A DNA stretch of 64,000 nucleotides from Nymphaea colorata (lineage: Eukaryota > Streptophyta > Magnoliopsida > Nymphaeales > Nymphaeaceae), in assembly GCF_008831285.2 (NCBI RefSeq), contig NC_045150.1, forward strand, positions 14,491,868 to 14,555,867, written 5' to 3'. The notes under the pieces are model-generated. The model worked only from the letters and a program-made list of their open reading frames with translations. It was not told the DNA's origin and did no database searches. This document shows positions 49,324 through 62,149 of the stretch, in pieces. A program made the position numbers and the translations under genes. Every line of letters begins with the position of its first letter. Within the stretch, counting starts at the first letter, position 1.

Positions 49324-49358
<35 letters not shown>
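49324..49358. repeat. (GA)n microsatellite
   Basis: There are about 17 consecutive GA units. Confidence 0.9.
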
Positions 49359-49362
<4 letters not shown>

Positions 49363-51020
49363 TGGTGACAGTTGCTCATGAAGACGCAGTGAGTGGAGAG
49401 CGTTCAGCTGAGTTTGGGTAGATTGAGTTGAGTGCCCGGTTAAGGGTACCCAACGTACATACCCAAGTGTAAGAGTATATATATATATATATCCTGTAGA
49501 AACGGGTTGTCAAAACATGTTATATGTAAAAAATTTGTGTATATGGGTACATAATGACCAAAATATCCCTGTTTATAGCAGAAAAGGAACATTTTAAAAG
49601 GGTAAAAAAGGGTTATGAAAAAAATAAAAAGTGTAAAATAGATATAGTACGTCATTAAAAAATTCAGAAATAACCCAACCTTCATCTTTTTTCCTATGAT
49701 ACTGTATACTTGTGGATCCAAAGAAGTGTGCAGCAGCTCGATCACATATCTCATATCGGGCATTGACCAGTTCCAAAGATTCAAGTGGCCCAAGAAGAAG
49801 AAAGAGGAGAGGGGGTTGGTGGAGGAGGAGAAAACTGAACTTTAGCCACCAGCGTTGTCATCGGATGTCGCGTGTCGATTTCTTCAATCGATGTGGCTTG
49901 AGTTTTCGACGCTGATGGTCAATGGCGAAGCTCTATCTAAAGAACGTAGGTGACCTTAGACTTAATTTCTTGCTTAGGTGGGCATTTGAGATCCGTTTAA
50001 TGATGTACGTGGGGGGCTATATATCTATATGATCCAATATATTGCATGCCTAAGGTCTGCTTTGTACAGGTGAAAAGTGAAAACTGGAAGGAAAGCGCCT
50101 CTAACATCACAAAGCACCCATCTAAATATGCTTTCTATATCAAAATTTTATCCCTCTATACATCTCATTCTTACAGCCAAAACAATACCAAAAGCTGAAT
50201 TTTTCATTATAACTCGTAACCATTGAAAGTTGATCAAACAAACTGATGGTCGCTAACATCATCTCTAAGAACTGATTGCCTTCTAACCAATACTTCTGGC
50301 TCAAACCAGACGGTTGCTGTAATGCCCACGTTTTTCTTTTTCTTTTTCTTTATTATCACAAAAATTTTAATAAGAGTAGGCTATAATTGGTAGATTCAAT
50401 AACTGATAAAAATAGTTGAAACTGTCAACTATATCATAAAGGGGGCAGTCATGGAAAGAAATGAATGGGTTAAAAAATATATACCTAGGGAGAAGTGGTA
50501 ACTGAAAATATTAAAAGAAACTAAAGATGATTGAGGGCAGCCGAGAAGCCTTCCTGAGAAAAATCATTTGGGGGTGTTGCTCACCATGTATTGGACCCCA
50601 TACCCCAGGTTCTCATTTGCTGCAGCCATAAGGGGAAGGGTTCCAGCAGTTAGAAATTCGAAACAAGTGAGAGCTAACCCTTGTTTTCCTGCATCTTGGG
50701 GTGAAGATCAAGAGCAAAGAGGCACTGGTCCATGTGACTGTTATCCGCAGCTTGGAGGATCAAGAAAGCCAAGGAGCTAGGGTGCTGACAGTAAAAAATC
50801 AGGGGCTATACAGTTAGAGAGACCCTGGTAAGTGTTATATAGTTTCTTTTACAAATTATCTATATAGGTAGGTATATATATACATAAAGCAAGGAGAATT
50901 CTACTTGGTGGGGCTGAAATTATACATGTAAATGAATGTTTTGATTGCAGCATAGAGCAATAAGGTGTGGGAATGCTCAGCTATGAGTGCAGCATGTTGC
51001 CCTTGTACCTTTGTTGCTTG

Positions 51021-51023
<3 letters not shown>

Positions 51024-51089
<66 letters not shown>
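51024..51089. repeat. Long (TA)n microsatellite
   Basis: There are about 32 uninterrupted TA units, the longest simple repeat in the window. Confidence 0.95.
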
Positions 51090-51091
<2 letters not shown>

Positions 51092-51577
51092 GTTATAGTA
51101 GCGAATCTATGTTTCTATGTGCCTAGATATGAATAGATGTGTGAAGTGTTCTATTCTGAAAATGATACACAACACTCTTAGTCTTAGACATCTCTGATTG
51201 CCTAAAAATAAATATATATATGCATGTATGAGGTGTAATTACCTGTGTGCAGAAAAATAAATGGGTATTTTTTGGGTAATACATGAGCTGTTTGTGAAGG
51301 AATATATATAATGTGGTACTATGTTCATAATATAGCTATATGAAGCACAATGTGACACCCTTGTGCTGGAATTGTCCGGAACATGTGTTTCTAGTTCCAT
51401 GAAAGTCTAAGTATGCTGAAATTGATGGTATGTGCACATGAAAGTGATTGGAACCAGTTTGAACTGCTGAGGAACTTGAGGAACTGGGAATGATTCTAGG
51501 CAACGCAATAAGAGGTAAACTCTCTTTTAGCTCATCAATAGGTCTAGGTTTAATACATTCAGATCTGGATGACGACT

Positions 51578-53985
51578 TTAGCTAACTTGAATGTTTGAGG
51601 CAGCAAAAGAGGGACCACAATGAGAGTATAAAAAATTTCTTTTGTAAAAAATAACATGTCTAGATATGATGACATGATTAGAGATTAGATTGTAACAAAC
51701 ACAGCCTTTATGACAGCTGCCATACCCTATGAAGATGCAGGTTTGAGCTTTGGGTTCTAGTTTTGAAGCACGTCTAGGCCCATTCAATGGATGGATGGTA
51801 CAACCAAAGGTCCTTAGATGACTATATTTGGGAACTTCACGTAAGAGCTTCTCTTATGGCGTCATTTGCAAGTCTGCAATAGGTAACCTGTTAATAAGAT
51901 GAACGGCAGTTTCAAAAGCATGAAACCAAATTTTTTATGGCATATTGGCATGATAAATCATGGTGAGCCCCATTTCCACAAGATGCCTATGCTTCCTTTC
52001 AACTATCTCGTTCTACTAGGATGTGTAAGGACATGTTATCCATCGACGAATTCCTTGATTTTCAAGAAATATGCTAAATTCTTTGCTCATGAATTCTCCT
52101 CCTCCATCTGAATGGAAAATTTTAATTTTTGTTTCAAGTTGACACTCTACTATGCTTAAAAAGGTTTTAAAACATGGAAGCGTATCACTTTTCTTCGACA
52201 AGGGAAAGATCCATGAGAAGTGAGAGTAGTCATCAACCATTAAGAAATAATACATGTACCCTTCTCGTGAAGCACATGGTGCTGGTTCCCAAATATCAAC
52301 ATGTAACACTTCAAGAGGTTTGGTCGCATGAAACTCAGCTTTAGGAAAATGAATTTTATGCATTTTTCCAAGCACACATGAAGAAGAAAGATCTAATTTA
52401 TATCTTTCATCAACAGAAATTAAACCAGCAACTTTCAACAAGTTTAACAACTGAAAGTGAGCATGTCCTAGATGCCATAACTAAATGTCTGAGTAAGAAT
52501 TTTGAGAAACCAAAGAAGTATTTGCAGTCTTTTATTGATCGTCATCTCCAATACTGATAGGATTGCTAGTAGAGTCCTTCCTTTCTCTCGTCCACCTATA
52601 GAGTCCTCCTTTCTCAAGCAGCCCTGTGTGAAGAATCTTGCCCGTCTGCATATTCTTAACAATAAAACCATTAGAGGAAAATTCAATAGAGCATTGGTTG
52701 TCTTTGGTAAACCTTGCTACTGACATAACATTCTTGTGTGCTTTAGGAGCATGCAACACATTTTTCAAAAAAAAGGATGACGTCTTGCTAGGTAGGTACA
52801 CATTCCCTATATTTTTAATTTGCATCTTATTACCATTGCCAACTATAATAGAATTAGAACCATGATAGGGAACTTTACCTTGCATATCTTGTCATGAATT
52901 TGTCACATGGTGGGAGGCACCTGTGTCTGGATACCAGACTGAGTCTTGAGTGTTGCTGACATTTTCTCGGCTACTAGATGCATTATCAAATTTTCCCATG
53001 TTGAATGCCGTGGCCATAAACGCTTTTGGAATATCATAACATTGTCGAGCTGTATGATTTCTTAAGCCAAAATATTGACAAGTTACTCGTTGGCTAGACT
53101 GGTTAGTGTTATTATTTTTTCCATAGTTTCCTCTTCCACCATTATGGCCTCTTCCCCTACCACCATTATAGTTGCCACGCCCATGGCCTTGGTCAGTAAT
53201 AAAAGCACGCCCACACCCTTGGTCAGTAATAAAAGCACGCCCACACCCTTGGTCAGTAATAAAAGCATGCCCATGCCCTTGTTCAGCAATAAAGGCAGTG
53301 GCAGTGGCTTCAACCTAAGTCATCTTGGATGAAGAAAGGATTCCAAGTCGTCGCTCTTGAGTAATTAACATATCACATAATTCAGACCACGAAGGCAGAT
53401 CTTTGAATGCAGTAACCATGGTAATAAAAGATTCATATTCAGAATTCAGTCCATTCAAGGTATAGAGAACAAGGTCTGCATCTGAGACAAAGTGTTGCAC
53501 TCTGCTAAGAGAATCATGTAAGAAACTAATATGTTGAAGATATTCAGTCATAGACATTCCTCCTTTTTTATGTTTTGTAATTCTCTTTTCAACTAAATAA
53601 TACGAAGATTATTTTGTGAGGCATACTATTTTTCATGGATGCACCAAGCATCTATAGCCGTGCCAACACGAACCAGTTGTGACATGATTGGTTTAGTCAC
53701 AGTGACTTTGATCCAACTTAGTGCAAGATGGTCTTCACGATACCACAAATCATAACCAGTATTTTCTTGTGTGTGTGCTTCATCAAGAAATTCAGGTGGA
53801 GCAGAACATTTTCCATTAACATATTTGATCAAATTTAAACTTTTCATAACACTTTCAATTTGAGAATGCCAAAGAGGGTAATTTGATCGATCAAGCTTGA
53901 CTGAAACCAAACTTGAGAAAGCATTCCATTGTGTACCTGGTGGAGTAGGAGTGCGAGGAGCGTTAGAAGAGGACAATGCAGCCAT
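51578..53985 (-). pseudogene. Copia gag-protease-integrase remnant
   Basis: It starts MAALSSSNAPRTPTPPG at 53985. Gag motifs follow: NYPLWHSQIESVM, then LLYTL-type text LVLYTLNGLNSEYESF near 53450. A Gly-rich repeat and a zinc knuckle CQYFGLRNHTARQC come near 53060, its second Cys replaced by Phe. The protease motif DTGASHHVT is near 52910, followed by a stop. The pre-integrase region (52532-52885) comes next, then the integrase core with ADI/VDDYSHFSWIF and FHSDGGGEF at 52130-52300. An integrase C-terminal motif (CIFIGYGSCHKG) lies at 51700. Reverse transcriptase and a 3' LTR are missing, and several frameshifts are present. Ty1/copia order is gag-PR-INT-RT. Confidence 0.85.
53187..53310 (-). 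repeat. 30-bp tandem repeat inside copia gag
   Basis: GGTCAGTAATAAAAGCACGC repeats at 53191, 53221 and 53251, with a diverged fourth unit at 53281. In the gag frame it encodes a ten-residue unit like GRAFITDQGC before the zinc knuckle, so the repeat is in frame. Confidence 0.85.
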
Positions 53986-54683
53986 ATTATACTAGAAATT
54001 TCTCCCTCGTTCAATCAATAGCCGATGAGCATAGTCAATACGATTTGAGTCTGATAAACAAAAAAGGCGACTGAGGAGGCAGATGGGACGACTGAAGGGG
54101 CAGATAGGCCTCAGTGGCACTCCCTTGTAAGCACGCTCCTCGGTGAATAGGTGAACACAAAAGGAAACAGCGCGCCCCTTGGTGAGGTTTGGAAACAGCG
54201 TGACCTTCCCTTGTTGAGAGACAGAAAAAGAAGTCAACAGCGTGCTCCTCGATGAAGGCTGGAAAGAGCGTGGCCTTACTTAGACAAAAAAGGAGGCACG
54301 TGCCTCGCTGAACGCAGGGAACAACACACTCCAAAAGGAAGGCACGTGCCTCAGTGAAGGCAGGAAACAACACACTCGGTGCCAGACCCTTGTTCAAACA
54401 CTAAAAGGAGCAGCACACTCATCGGTGAAACAGCCCCCTCCTTGGTGAAGACCGTGGTGGCTTTCACTTGCTCACCAAAAAAAAAAAGAGCATGAAACCG
54501 CATGCTCCTCTGTGGTTTCCCTTGTTACGCAAAAAACTGTGGATGTAGGAAGAGGAACAGTAGACGCAACAGGGGACACAGCAGAGAGAGTGGCTGGAAA
54601 ATGATGGTGCCGGCATCAAACAATGGTTGTGCACCAGATAGGTGAAGCGTGGCTCTAGAAAGATGCAGGATACGGAAGACCAA
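53986..54683 (-). other. Copia leader region in block C
   Basis: This lies between the LTR and gag start, with imperfect repeats of the CTTCACTGAGGAGC kind. The part at 54400-54683 matches the leader at 37341-37676 inverted. The primer-binding site is deleted: only TTGGT of it remains at the LTR edge. Confidence 0.65.
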
Positions 54684-55011
54684 GTTAAAAGAAAAGATGA
54701 ACACTCAGGTGTAACGTGGTTCGACTAAAATCAGCCTACATCCACAAAAAGACTCTCTCTTCTATTCTATAACAACACAGAGAGAGCACAGATATTTATA
54801 GTCACTTTCTACAATTTAGATCCTTGATTTTAGGATCTTGATTTACATGACAGATTTGGGCAGAATTATAGGAGAAGATAGGGGTAATGATTTTTTCTCA
54901 TTTAGAGAAGATTGGTCAGTTTTGGATAGCTCTTGAGTTTTGGAAACCGTACCCTGTCCTTTGTAACTGATCCTGATCGTATCCGTTCCATAGATCTTAT
55001 CATTGTTAACA
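54684..55011 (-). repeat. Copia LTR in block C
   Basis: The LTR of about 328 bp has the same ends as 37012-37340 in opposite orientation (TGTTAACA start, CTTTTAAC end). Length is almost identical, with scattered substitutions. Confidence 0.75.
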
Positions 55012-55024
55012 AATCTAGCACAGC

Positions 55025-55470
55025 ACTATGTTACAGTAATTTCTGAATATTTTCTCCAAGAAGAAAGTCATTCTGCTGGACCAGAAACCCCGGAAGAGGC
55101 TTGGTAATTGTTATGAGAGAGATGGGCACTATCTACTACATTAACTTGAACACAAACAAGGCATTTCCAGCTGACAAGAAGAATGAAGAATTACTCCTAT
55201 GGCACTATAGGTTGGGACATTTGTCTGATCTAATTCTCAAAACCGTCTTTCTTAAGCTCATCTACAATTTTCTAGTATGTGAGACATGCAATTACGCAAA
55301 GATGACTCGACCATCATTTCCTGAATCTTAAATAAAAAGCCAATTTTGCTTCAACTTGGTCCAGGCAATGTATGGGGCCCGGCTTCTGCTGTTTACAACT
55401 TTATTTTCAGATACTTTCACCCGTTAAAAGATGACAAATGATGGATGAGTTGGGTGTTCTTTCTCAAGAA
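55025..55470 (+). pseudogene. Copia integrase fragment in block C
   Basis: This is the counterpart of 36542-36960: YYINLNTNKAFPADKKNE, LWHYRLGH, CETCNYAKM, then degraded integrase start. It is head-to-head with the LTR at 54684-55011. A stop follows the FPES motif at 55330. Confidence 0.8.
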
Positions 55471-58400
55471 AAATGGATGAAGTCTGTTTTATTAGCAGGC
55501 ATTGTATGGCCACTAGAAATATTCTATATTAACAAAAGTCACACACTGGGTGAATTTTATCCAATCTTAAGACTGAGAAAGGTTCCAGATTGGGTTGAGA
55601 AGGACTTGGTTTCACATGAAAGACCCACAAATATTATTAACTGAAAATTTTTTGGTGGTGGCGAACCCTCTGCTAGGTTAAAAGAATCAAAACTTAGCTG
55701 GATCTTGACATCAGGGCTGGGGCTTGTTCTCTCTATATTTTTGAAGTTGAACTCCTGTCCTCAGAAGAGGGGTTGACCTTTTGGTTGTTGTTACCTCATA
55801 GCCATCTAGACATCCTTTGTCTTTCTCACTCCTCTTGTTTGCTTATATTGTCATTTCTTTGCTGTTCTTAATTTGAAATTTGGTGCTTTTTTGTCATCCA
55901 TTTTATAATTTTTTTTCATTTTATCTGTGAAAATTGGTTCAAATCAACCTATTTGAACCATAACAGTTTGTTATCGGCCCGATATTTGATCAAATTATAA
56001 TTGGCATGCAGAGTTCTATATTTTATTAAATAATCTTATTCCTAGTCCCATGAGTTCTTTTCGGCGATTGCCTGGGCCTCCTATTTTACACCCATATGCA
56101 TGTCCAATGATATTGGATCGTGTAGGTCGGTGCAGGGTTGGAGTATTTTTTTTTATAAAGAAGTGTATATTTTGGAATATTTACTTTTTCATAAACCCTT
56201 TTTGTCCTTCTAAAAATCTTTTTTTTTTACTTAGACATGTTATTTTATTTATTAAGCACCCATATGCATAATTTTTCATGCATAAGACCATATAAGACAC
56301 TAATTTTAGATCCGGCTTTCCAAAATGCCCATGCCCATGTGAGTAGAGTCAAATGTCCTTCAACTGGGATACACAGTGCTTCCAAGCTCCATCCTTGCGC
56401 TAGTATAGCACATTGCTCTCGATCCGACCAGGTCGACTGGAAACTGAAAGCATGTCATCGTCGTTTAAGAAAAGTCATTCCTGGGATTCAAAGAAAAGTC
56501 AGCCCAATTTTTTCTCCTTTAACTGGCCCTTGCATCCAATTAAGACAAACCGATGCAATTAATTTCTGGTAACTAAAACTTACAAGTACAAATTGTTTTG
56601 TGTGGATAAAAACCTTCACAGTGCATTTGCATTGACCAGTTGTTTAAGCACGGTCTTTTGAAAGCAGTTTTTAATTATACAAAATAACAAGATAACCACT
56701 CTACTGCAGAAGTAGCTGCCTGAAATGTATGAAGTTATTAACATGAACATAACTAAAGTTTGTGCGGCACCAGCCATCATGTAGCTCCACCATGGGACTT
56801 ACCATGACACCAGATGATTCATTTGAATTTGAATGAACCTGCAATTGTGGGTGACCTTATACAGAATAGGCTCTGTAACTAGGGAAGATCTCTATATTTT
56901 AATTTTAATTGGTTATGTCTTAACGCAAAATACAAGGTCGGCCGAATGCTATTGGGCCCAACTATCATTAATTACCAAATAAGAAATTTATTAATTTGTC
57001 AGTCATTTGACCCAAATAATGTCAATGTTTAATTGACACCATATTTTTTTCGTTTAAGATTTAGAAAAAGAATTATAACAATTAATTATCAGATATTTCA
57101 TGATTTTGTCATCTAGCTACCTCTAGCTTTGATAGTCATAGCACCAACTTCATCCACATTTTCTTTTCCCCGGCCCTGCAAATTAATCATCGTCAAAAAC
57201 ATTTTCACAAAATTAGACCAAACTGATAGATATAAATTTCAAAAAAATAACAAAGTATATTATTTTGCAAACATGTACGAAGGTTATTATGATGTACTGC
57301 TGAAGTTGAAAAAAACAAAATCATTATCAATAGAATATTGATAAAAAAAACATACAAAGACAAAGAAAATAGTGTCTGAGCACCCCGGTGGTCAGGAAGG
57401 GGATGTTCAAGTAATATTGACAAAGTTACTCTTTGATGTAGATTCATTACTTGTTCTTTCTGGGGATGTTCAAGTAATATTGACAAAGTTACTCTTTGAT
57501 GTAGATTCATTACTTATTCTTTCTACTAAAAGGGATGGCAGCCTAACTCCCAGCAGAGTTTGCATCGAAAGTGACAAAGAAAATTGTGGTGGTGTTCTTA
57601 TGTCCGGGTGGTTTGAGAGATCGATTCGATCCTCCTTTGTACATTAAGTTGTGTTTGATAGTTTGATGTATAGCATTGAAAGGTATGCTTTAAAAGATCC
57701 TCAGCTTAAACAAACTAAAGATTTATGTAGCATGGATCTTAAATCCACGTATATTAACAATGATAGATTTAAGGTCGGATGGGGGGGAGTCTCGACTTGC
57801 TCTGGTCCCTGGTGAAACAAATACAACCACAACAATAAAGACAAGCTATTGGCAACGCCTTTTGTCGTTGCAATCAAGTTTATTGCCAACTCGCAAAAGA
57901 CCAATACTCGTCCTTGCCCTTTCCAGTGTTGCCAAAAACGTTTCGCTAGCCTCAGATCACCTGCCTCCATTTTAGAAGTGCACGGACTGGTCATTCCCAG
58001 CTTTTATCTAATGATGTGCCCGTGTTGAGAAAACTTGACAAAACAATGTAAATATGAAAATTTAGGTGGATAACGACAGATTCAGATTAGACATCCCTAT
58101 CAAGTCTGAATTAAGAATGCGTTTATAAAAGAAAGAATCGTTAAAATTTACTTGTTTCCACCATTCCTCCCGTTCTACTTCAAACTTCCCAGCCATGGAA
58201 AAATGATGCATTTGATGTAATCAAAGCATGGGTTTCCTTCAACAATATTGGGTGGGCAGTAAGCTTCTTGATTTTAACATCAACTTCTGGCTACAAGATC
58301 CAAGATCAAAGAATAGATCAGTTTCAGCACAAAGAAACTAACCTGCCTCCATCGATAGGACAAGCTTCTACAAGAGGAAGAAACTAATCTAGCATGCACC

Positions 58401-60462
58401 TTAGAAAGGACAAGCTTCTGTGAATCAATCATGCCCATCGAGTCTAGATCTTGATTAATTCTCCACTCCTTGCTGACATCCACATCTGCAGTGCCTAATA
58501 GGACCATAACTAGTTCAGATCTGATGAGATGACTCAGATCTTCTCTAGAAGAGAAATTAACTCATGATCAACTAAGTCAAAACCAGCTTCATGCCATCAA
58601 GGGACAAAATGCAAGTTCTGACTAAAATTGACTTGATACTGATGAAACTACAAAGAAAAGGAAGAAATTCGGAAATTCAAACTGTTGCAGTCTTAAGATA
58701 TTAGAAGCAAAGTAGTTTACAAACCAAATCATGAGAATATATATTGTTACATTAAGGAGTGGCAGCTCTTTGCAAATGCACCATGTCTCAAACAACAACT
58801 ATGTGTTTCAACAACTATACTTAGTAAGTAGATTACAACTGTGACATGTAACTTGTTTCCAATAGCTATAGGTGTGCCATCAGTCTTAAGAATTATATTT
58901 ATAATTTCACCAATACAATCTATTTGTTGAGTGCATTGGCCACCTATAACGACATTCTAGAAATAAAATCAGCATTAACCCAATAGAAGATATACCAAGA
59001 TAAGATCGAGAGAAAGGATTAAGTAGACCAAGTAAGGTTACTAAAAATAGCAAGAAGGCAATAGACAGTATAAAGGCTATAAGCTCCAAAGATCTTGGAC
59101 GATCCATGAGCAGCAATTAGGGCACGGACATCAGCAAAGAGGAATTCTTACATCCATCCTAGTGCTACATAGTAATGAGACTAAATAATCATCTTACCCA
59201 TGTGTTGCAGGAGGAAGGCCTTGAAGTTCTTCTGTATAAGGTGGCATATCAAAAAGTACAAAGTCATAAAATTCTTAACAAATAAGTAGATTGTATTGAT
59301 TTCCAAATAAATATATTCATGCATACAAAGTATGTGGAATGGATCAAAGAAAGTAGGTCTGACAAAAGCTTTGAATGCTGGACGATGTGCAGGCATCTCA
59401 TATAAGCAATTTGCAAACCATATCCAAAACTTATACTAAAAAAATTAGTACAATTATCATACAAAAATATTGGCCATCATGGAAAAAATGGAGAGAGAAG
59501 AGGCCAAATATCAGATTTGAAACCATATTGAATGGCTGAATATAGATCATTAGAGAGAGTTATAAGATTACATAGGTTAGCCATAATCTACTGCACCCAT
59601 TTTCAAAGACCCATAGGAATTAATCAACAAAAGAATATCCAAAACAAAACGAGCCGAAGCTATGGTACAAATGCATGCTTGAAATGTAGAATGCTTTGTA
59701 GCTGCACCTACTAAAAACACTGATATTCTCTTTGACTTAGCTATTACTTACAAGACACACTATTAGAAAAGTGACTCGTAAAAGATGGTAGAGACATTAT
59801 GGAGGATGACCACCATTGCATATGCAAGACAGCTTGTGTATAAAAATATAAATAAACATGCATTAAAAGATAGATATAAATACGTAGATAAATAGCTATA
59901 TGTAATACATAAACAAATAGAGAACTAATGTAAATGTGTACGACATTATCACTTCAAATAATATGTCACCTTGAGTCTTTGATAACTCTGAAGAAACCAA
60001 ATGTAAAAGTAGGACTCATGTGTAAAAAAAGTGTAGCAAATACCACCAAACTACCTTATATGTATCCGCACTGCCCTTTCAAGATAATCTAAGATTCCCT
60101 CTATTGTTCCTTGCAACACCACCTTTGAAGTCAAATAAAATAAAACATCAACCTCGTATTTGAAAATAATTAACATGGCATTATTATAAGACTTGTCAGT
60201 TTCACACAGAAAAAAACCTCAAAACGATCAAATGTGGTCAGACTAAGAGAAAAGATAATGAAAGATATACAAAACGTGTCATTTCTAAAATTCTAACTTT
60301 TAGATCCACAAGGGGGGAGGGAAAGAGTTGAAGGTGCAATAACCAGAAACACACAATTATGACCAAATAAAACCCTTACTTATAGGTGACAAAAGTCTAG
60401 AACTTTTGTTCCTATGATAAATAATTCATTTCTACGTGTTGGACTTTTTTCATGGCTGGACC

Positions 60463-60501
60463 TTAGCCCTGTGTACATTCAGTTGGTGCAAAGAAAAGCA
60501 G
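60463..60501 (-). pseudogene. 3' remnant of aspartic protease in block C
   Basis: The last protease codons (FAPTECTQG pattern) and the TAA stop at 60463-60465 survive, followed by the same flank as at 32625. Upstream the sequence jumps to the flank that in B precedes the gene by about 0.8 kb. The junction is the same as in block A. Confidence 0.75.
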
Positions 60502-62117
60502 TCTGATTATTCAATGTTACTCTACTCGTTCATAAGGACTATTTGATTCATTATATTGAATGGACAAGAGAAAACTAAAGAAAAAAGTAATGGGTATTAT
60601 TGTCATCTTGTATTAGTTTATACTTTTTTTTTCCATCTTTCTCCCAACCGTTAAGTGGGTGAATCTGAATATGGCCAGTAATTGGCTGGCGTTACATGGC
60701 TACTAACAATATTTTATGTTATCAAAGTCTTGCATTGAGTGATGTTTAACCACTCTCAAGACTGTAAAAGGTTTCATGTTTGAGTTGAAGTTGGACTTGC
60801 ATTTCATTCTTAAACCAAAATTCCAAACCATCAAACACCCCCTAAAAGAGCGGTCGACCGTTTGTTTGTTCGTGGCCATTCTCTCGGGCCAGGCTATCTA
60901 TAATAGCATGTAATCATCTTTTGACATCATTCTCCTTCTCTTTTTGCTTCTATATATTATTGTTTGTGTGCTGTTATTCATAATTTGGGGATTTCTTTTC
61001 ATCTATTTTATAATATATTTTTTTCAGTTTGTCTGTGAAAATTGGTTTCAATCAACATATTTGAATCGTACCAGGTTGTTCGCCTGAATGATGAAATAAC
61101 AATTGGCAAAGTTTAATATTTTACAAATAAACTTGTGCCGACCCCTTTCCTAAAAAATAACATAACGTATGTAGGACTCTAATTTTAGATCAGCAGGAGG
61201 TCACCCCACAATCTTAGTGAAAGCCAGAAGCTCCCTCTTTCCCCTTACCCTCAAGCCCACGGCTGCATCGATGCCTGTGAGTGGGGCCAAATATCCATCA
61301 ACTAGTATAGTGCTTCCACTCCAGTTGCAGTATAGAAATGTAGCACCAAATCACTCGCGCTCGGTTAGACTTCTGCTACGCATCCCCCTTTCCGTCTACC
61401 TACTTAGGGGTTGTTCTTATTTTGAAAATTGTATGAGTGTCCCTGCTGTCAAACGACTCTTTAACAATATTGGAGTGACATTGCAGATATTGTAAGCAAT
61501 TTCCCTTACTTGTCATTGATACTAGTTTTTAAAACTTTTTATATACCTTAAAGTTGAAAATTAAACTAACACTGCCCCATAGCCAGAAATTTTTGGATTT
61601 TCCATTACCCCTTTAGGGTTCCATTTTTCTTTAGCTTGTTCTCTCGCTGAAAACCATTTTGGTGATTTTTGGACTCTAATTAGTTTGAAGGCATGAAGCA
61701 TATACTCTCCATCCAACATGCACCAAACTCCATAAGTTAGTGATGAACTCCAAATTTTGGTGATTGATTATAACCTTGCTTAGATTATCTTGCAATCAAG
61801 TTGAGGAGTTATCATGTTCTAACTTTAAAATATATAGTTTTCCAGTACTTAAAACAAATTCTTGTATAATAATGTAATTCATATGATCCATCTATTCTAG
61901 AAGATTGACTAGAAAATAGAGGAATGTCATCATACTTTAAACATGTTTAACGATTAAAATGGGTGATTAACAATGGATTGGCGAGATCATTTCTGAATAT
62001 TCAAGGGATTCAAATAAAAGTTGGCCTATTTTTTCTCTTTGAATCGTACCAACTTTTATGGCAGTTTTTAACCACACAAAATGACCATCCGAGCATAGAA
62101 ACAGCTGTGATTTCAAT

Positions 62118-62140
<23 letters not shown>
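62118..62140. repeat. (CA)n microsatellite in block C
   Basis: This is the counterpart of the GT run at 9434-9462, a few units shorter. Confidence 0.9.

Positions 62141-62149
<9 letters not shown>

Larger units (their letters stand above)
47012..51577. other. Intergenic stretch without recognised gene
   Basis: No protein family is recognised. About 47560-47960 has GGCCTGGG/GGTCCAGCC words resembling the GC-rich element at 17.2 kb. About 49440-49690 resembles 35700-35890 and 2660-2840, a shared short repeat. A GA run lies at 49324-49358 and a long TA run at 51024-51089. Confidence 0.35.

Noticed and set aside
53083-53313. Open frame with repeated GVGVLLLLTK on the minus strand
   Set aside because: It is the wrong frame of the 30-bp repeat in copia gag; the gag frame reads the Gly/Arg-rich unit and leads into the zinc knuckle.
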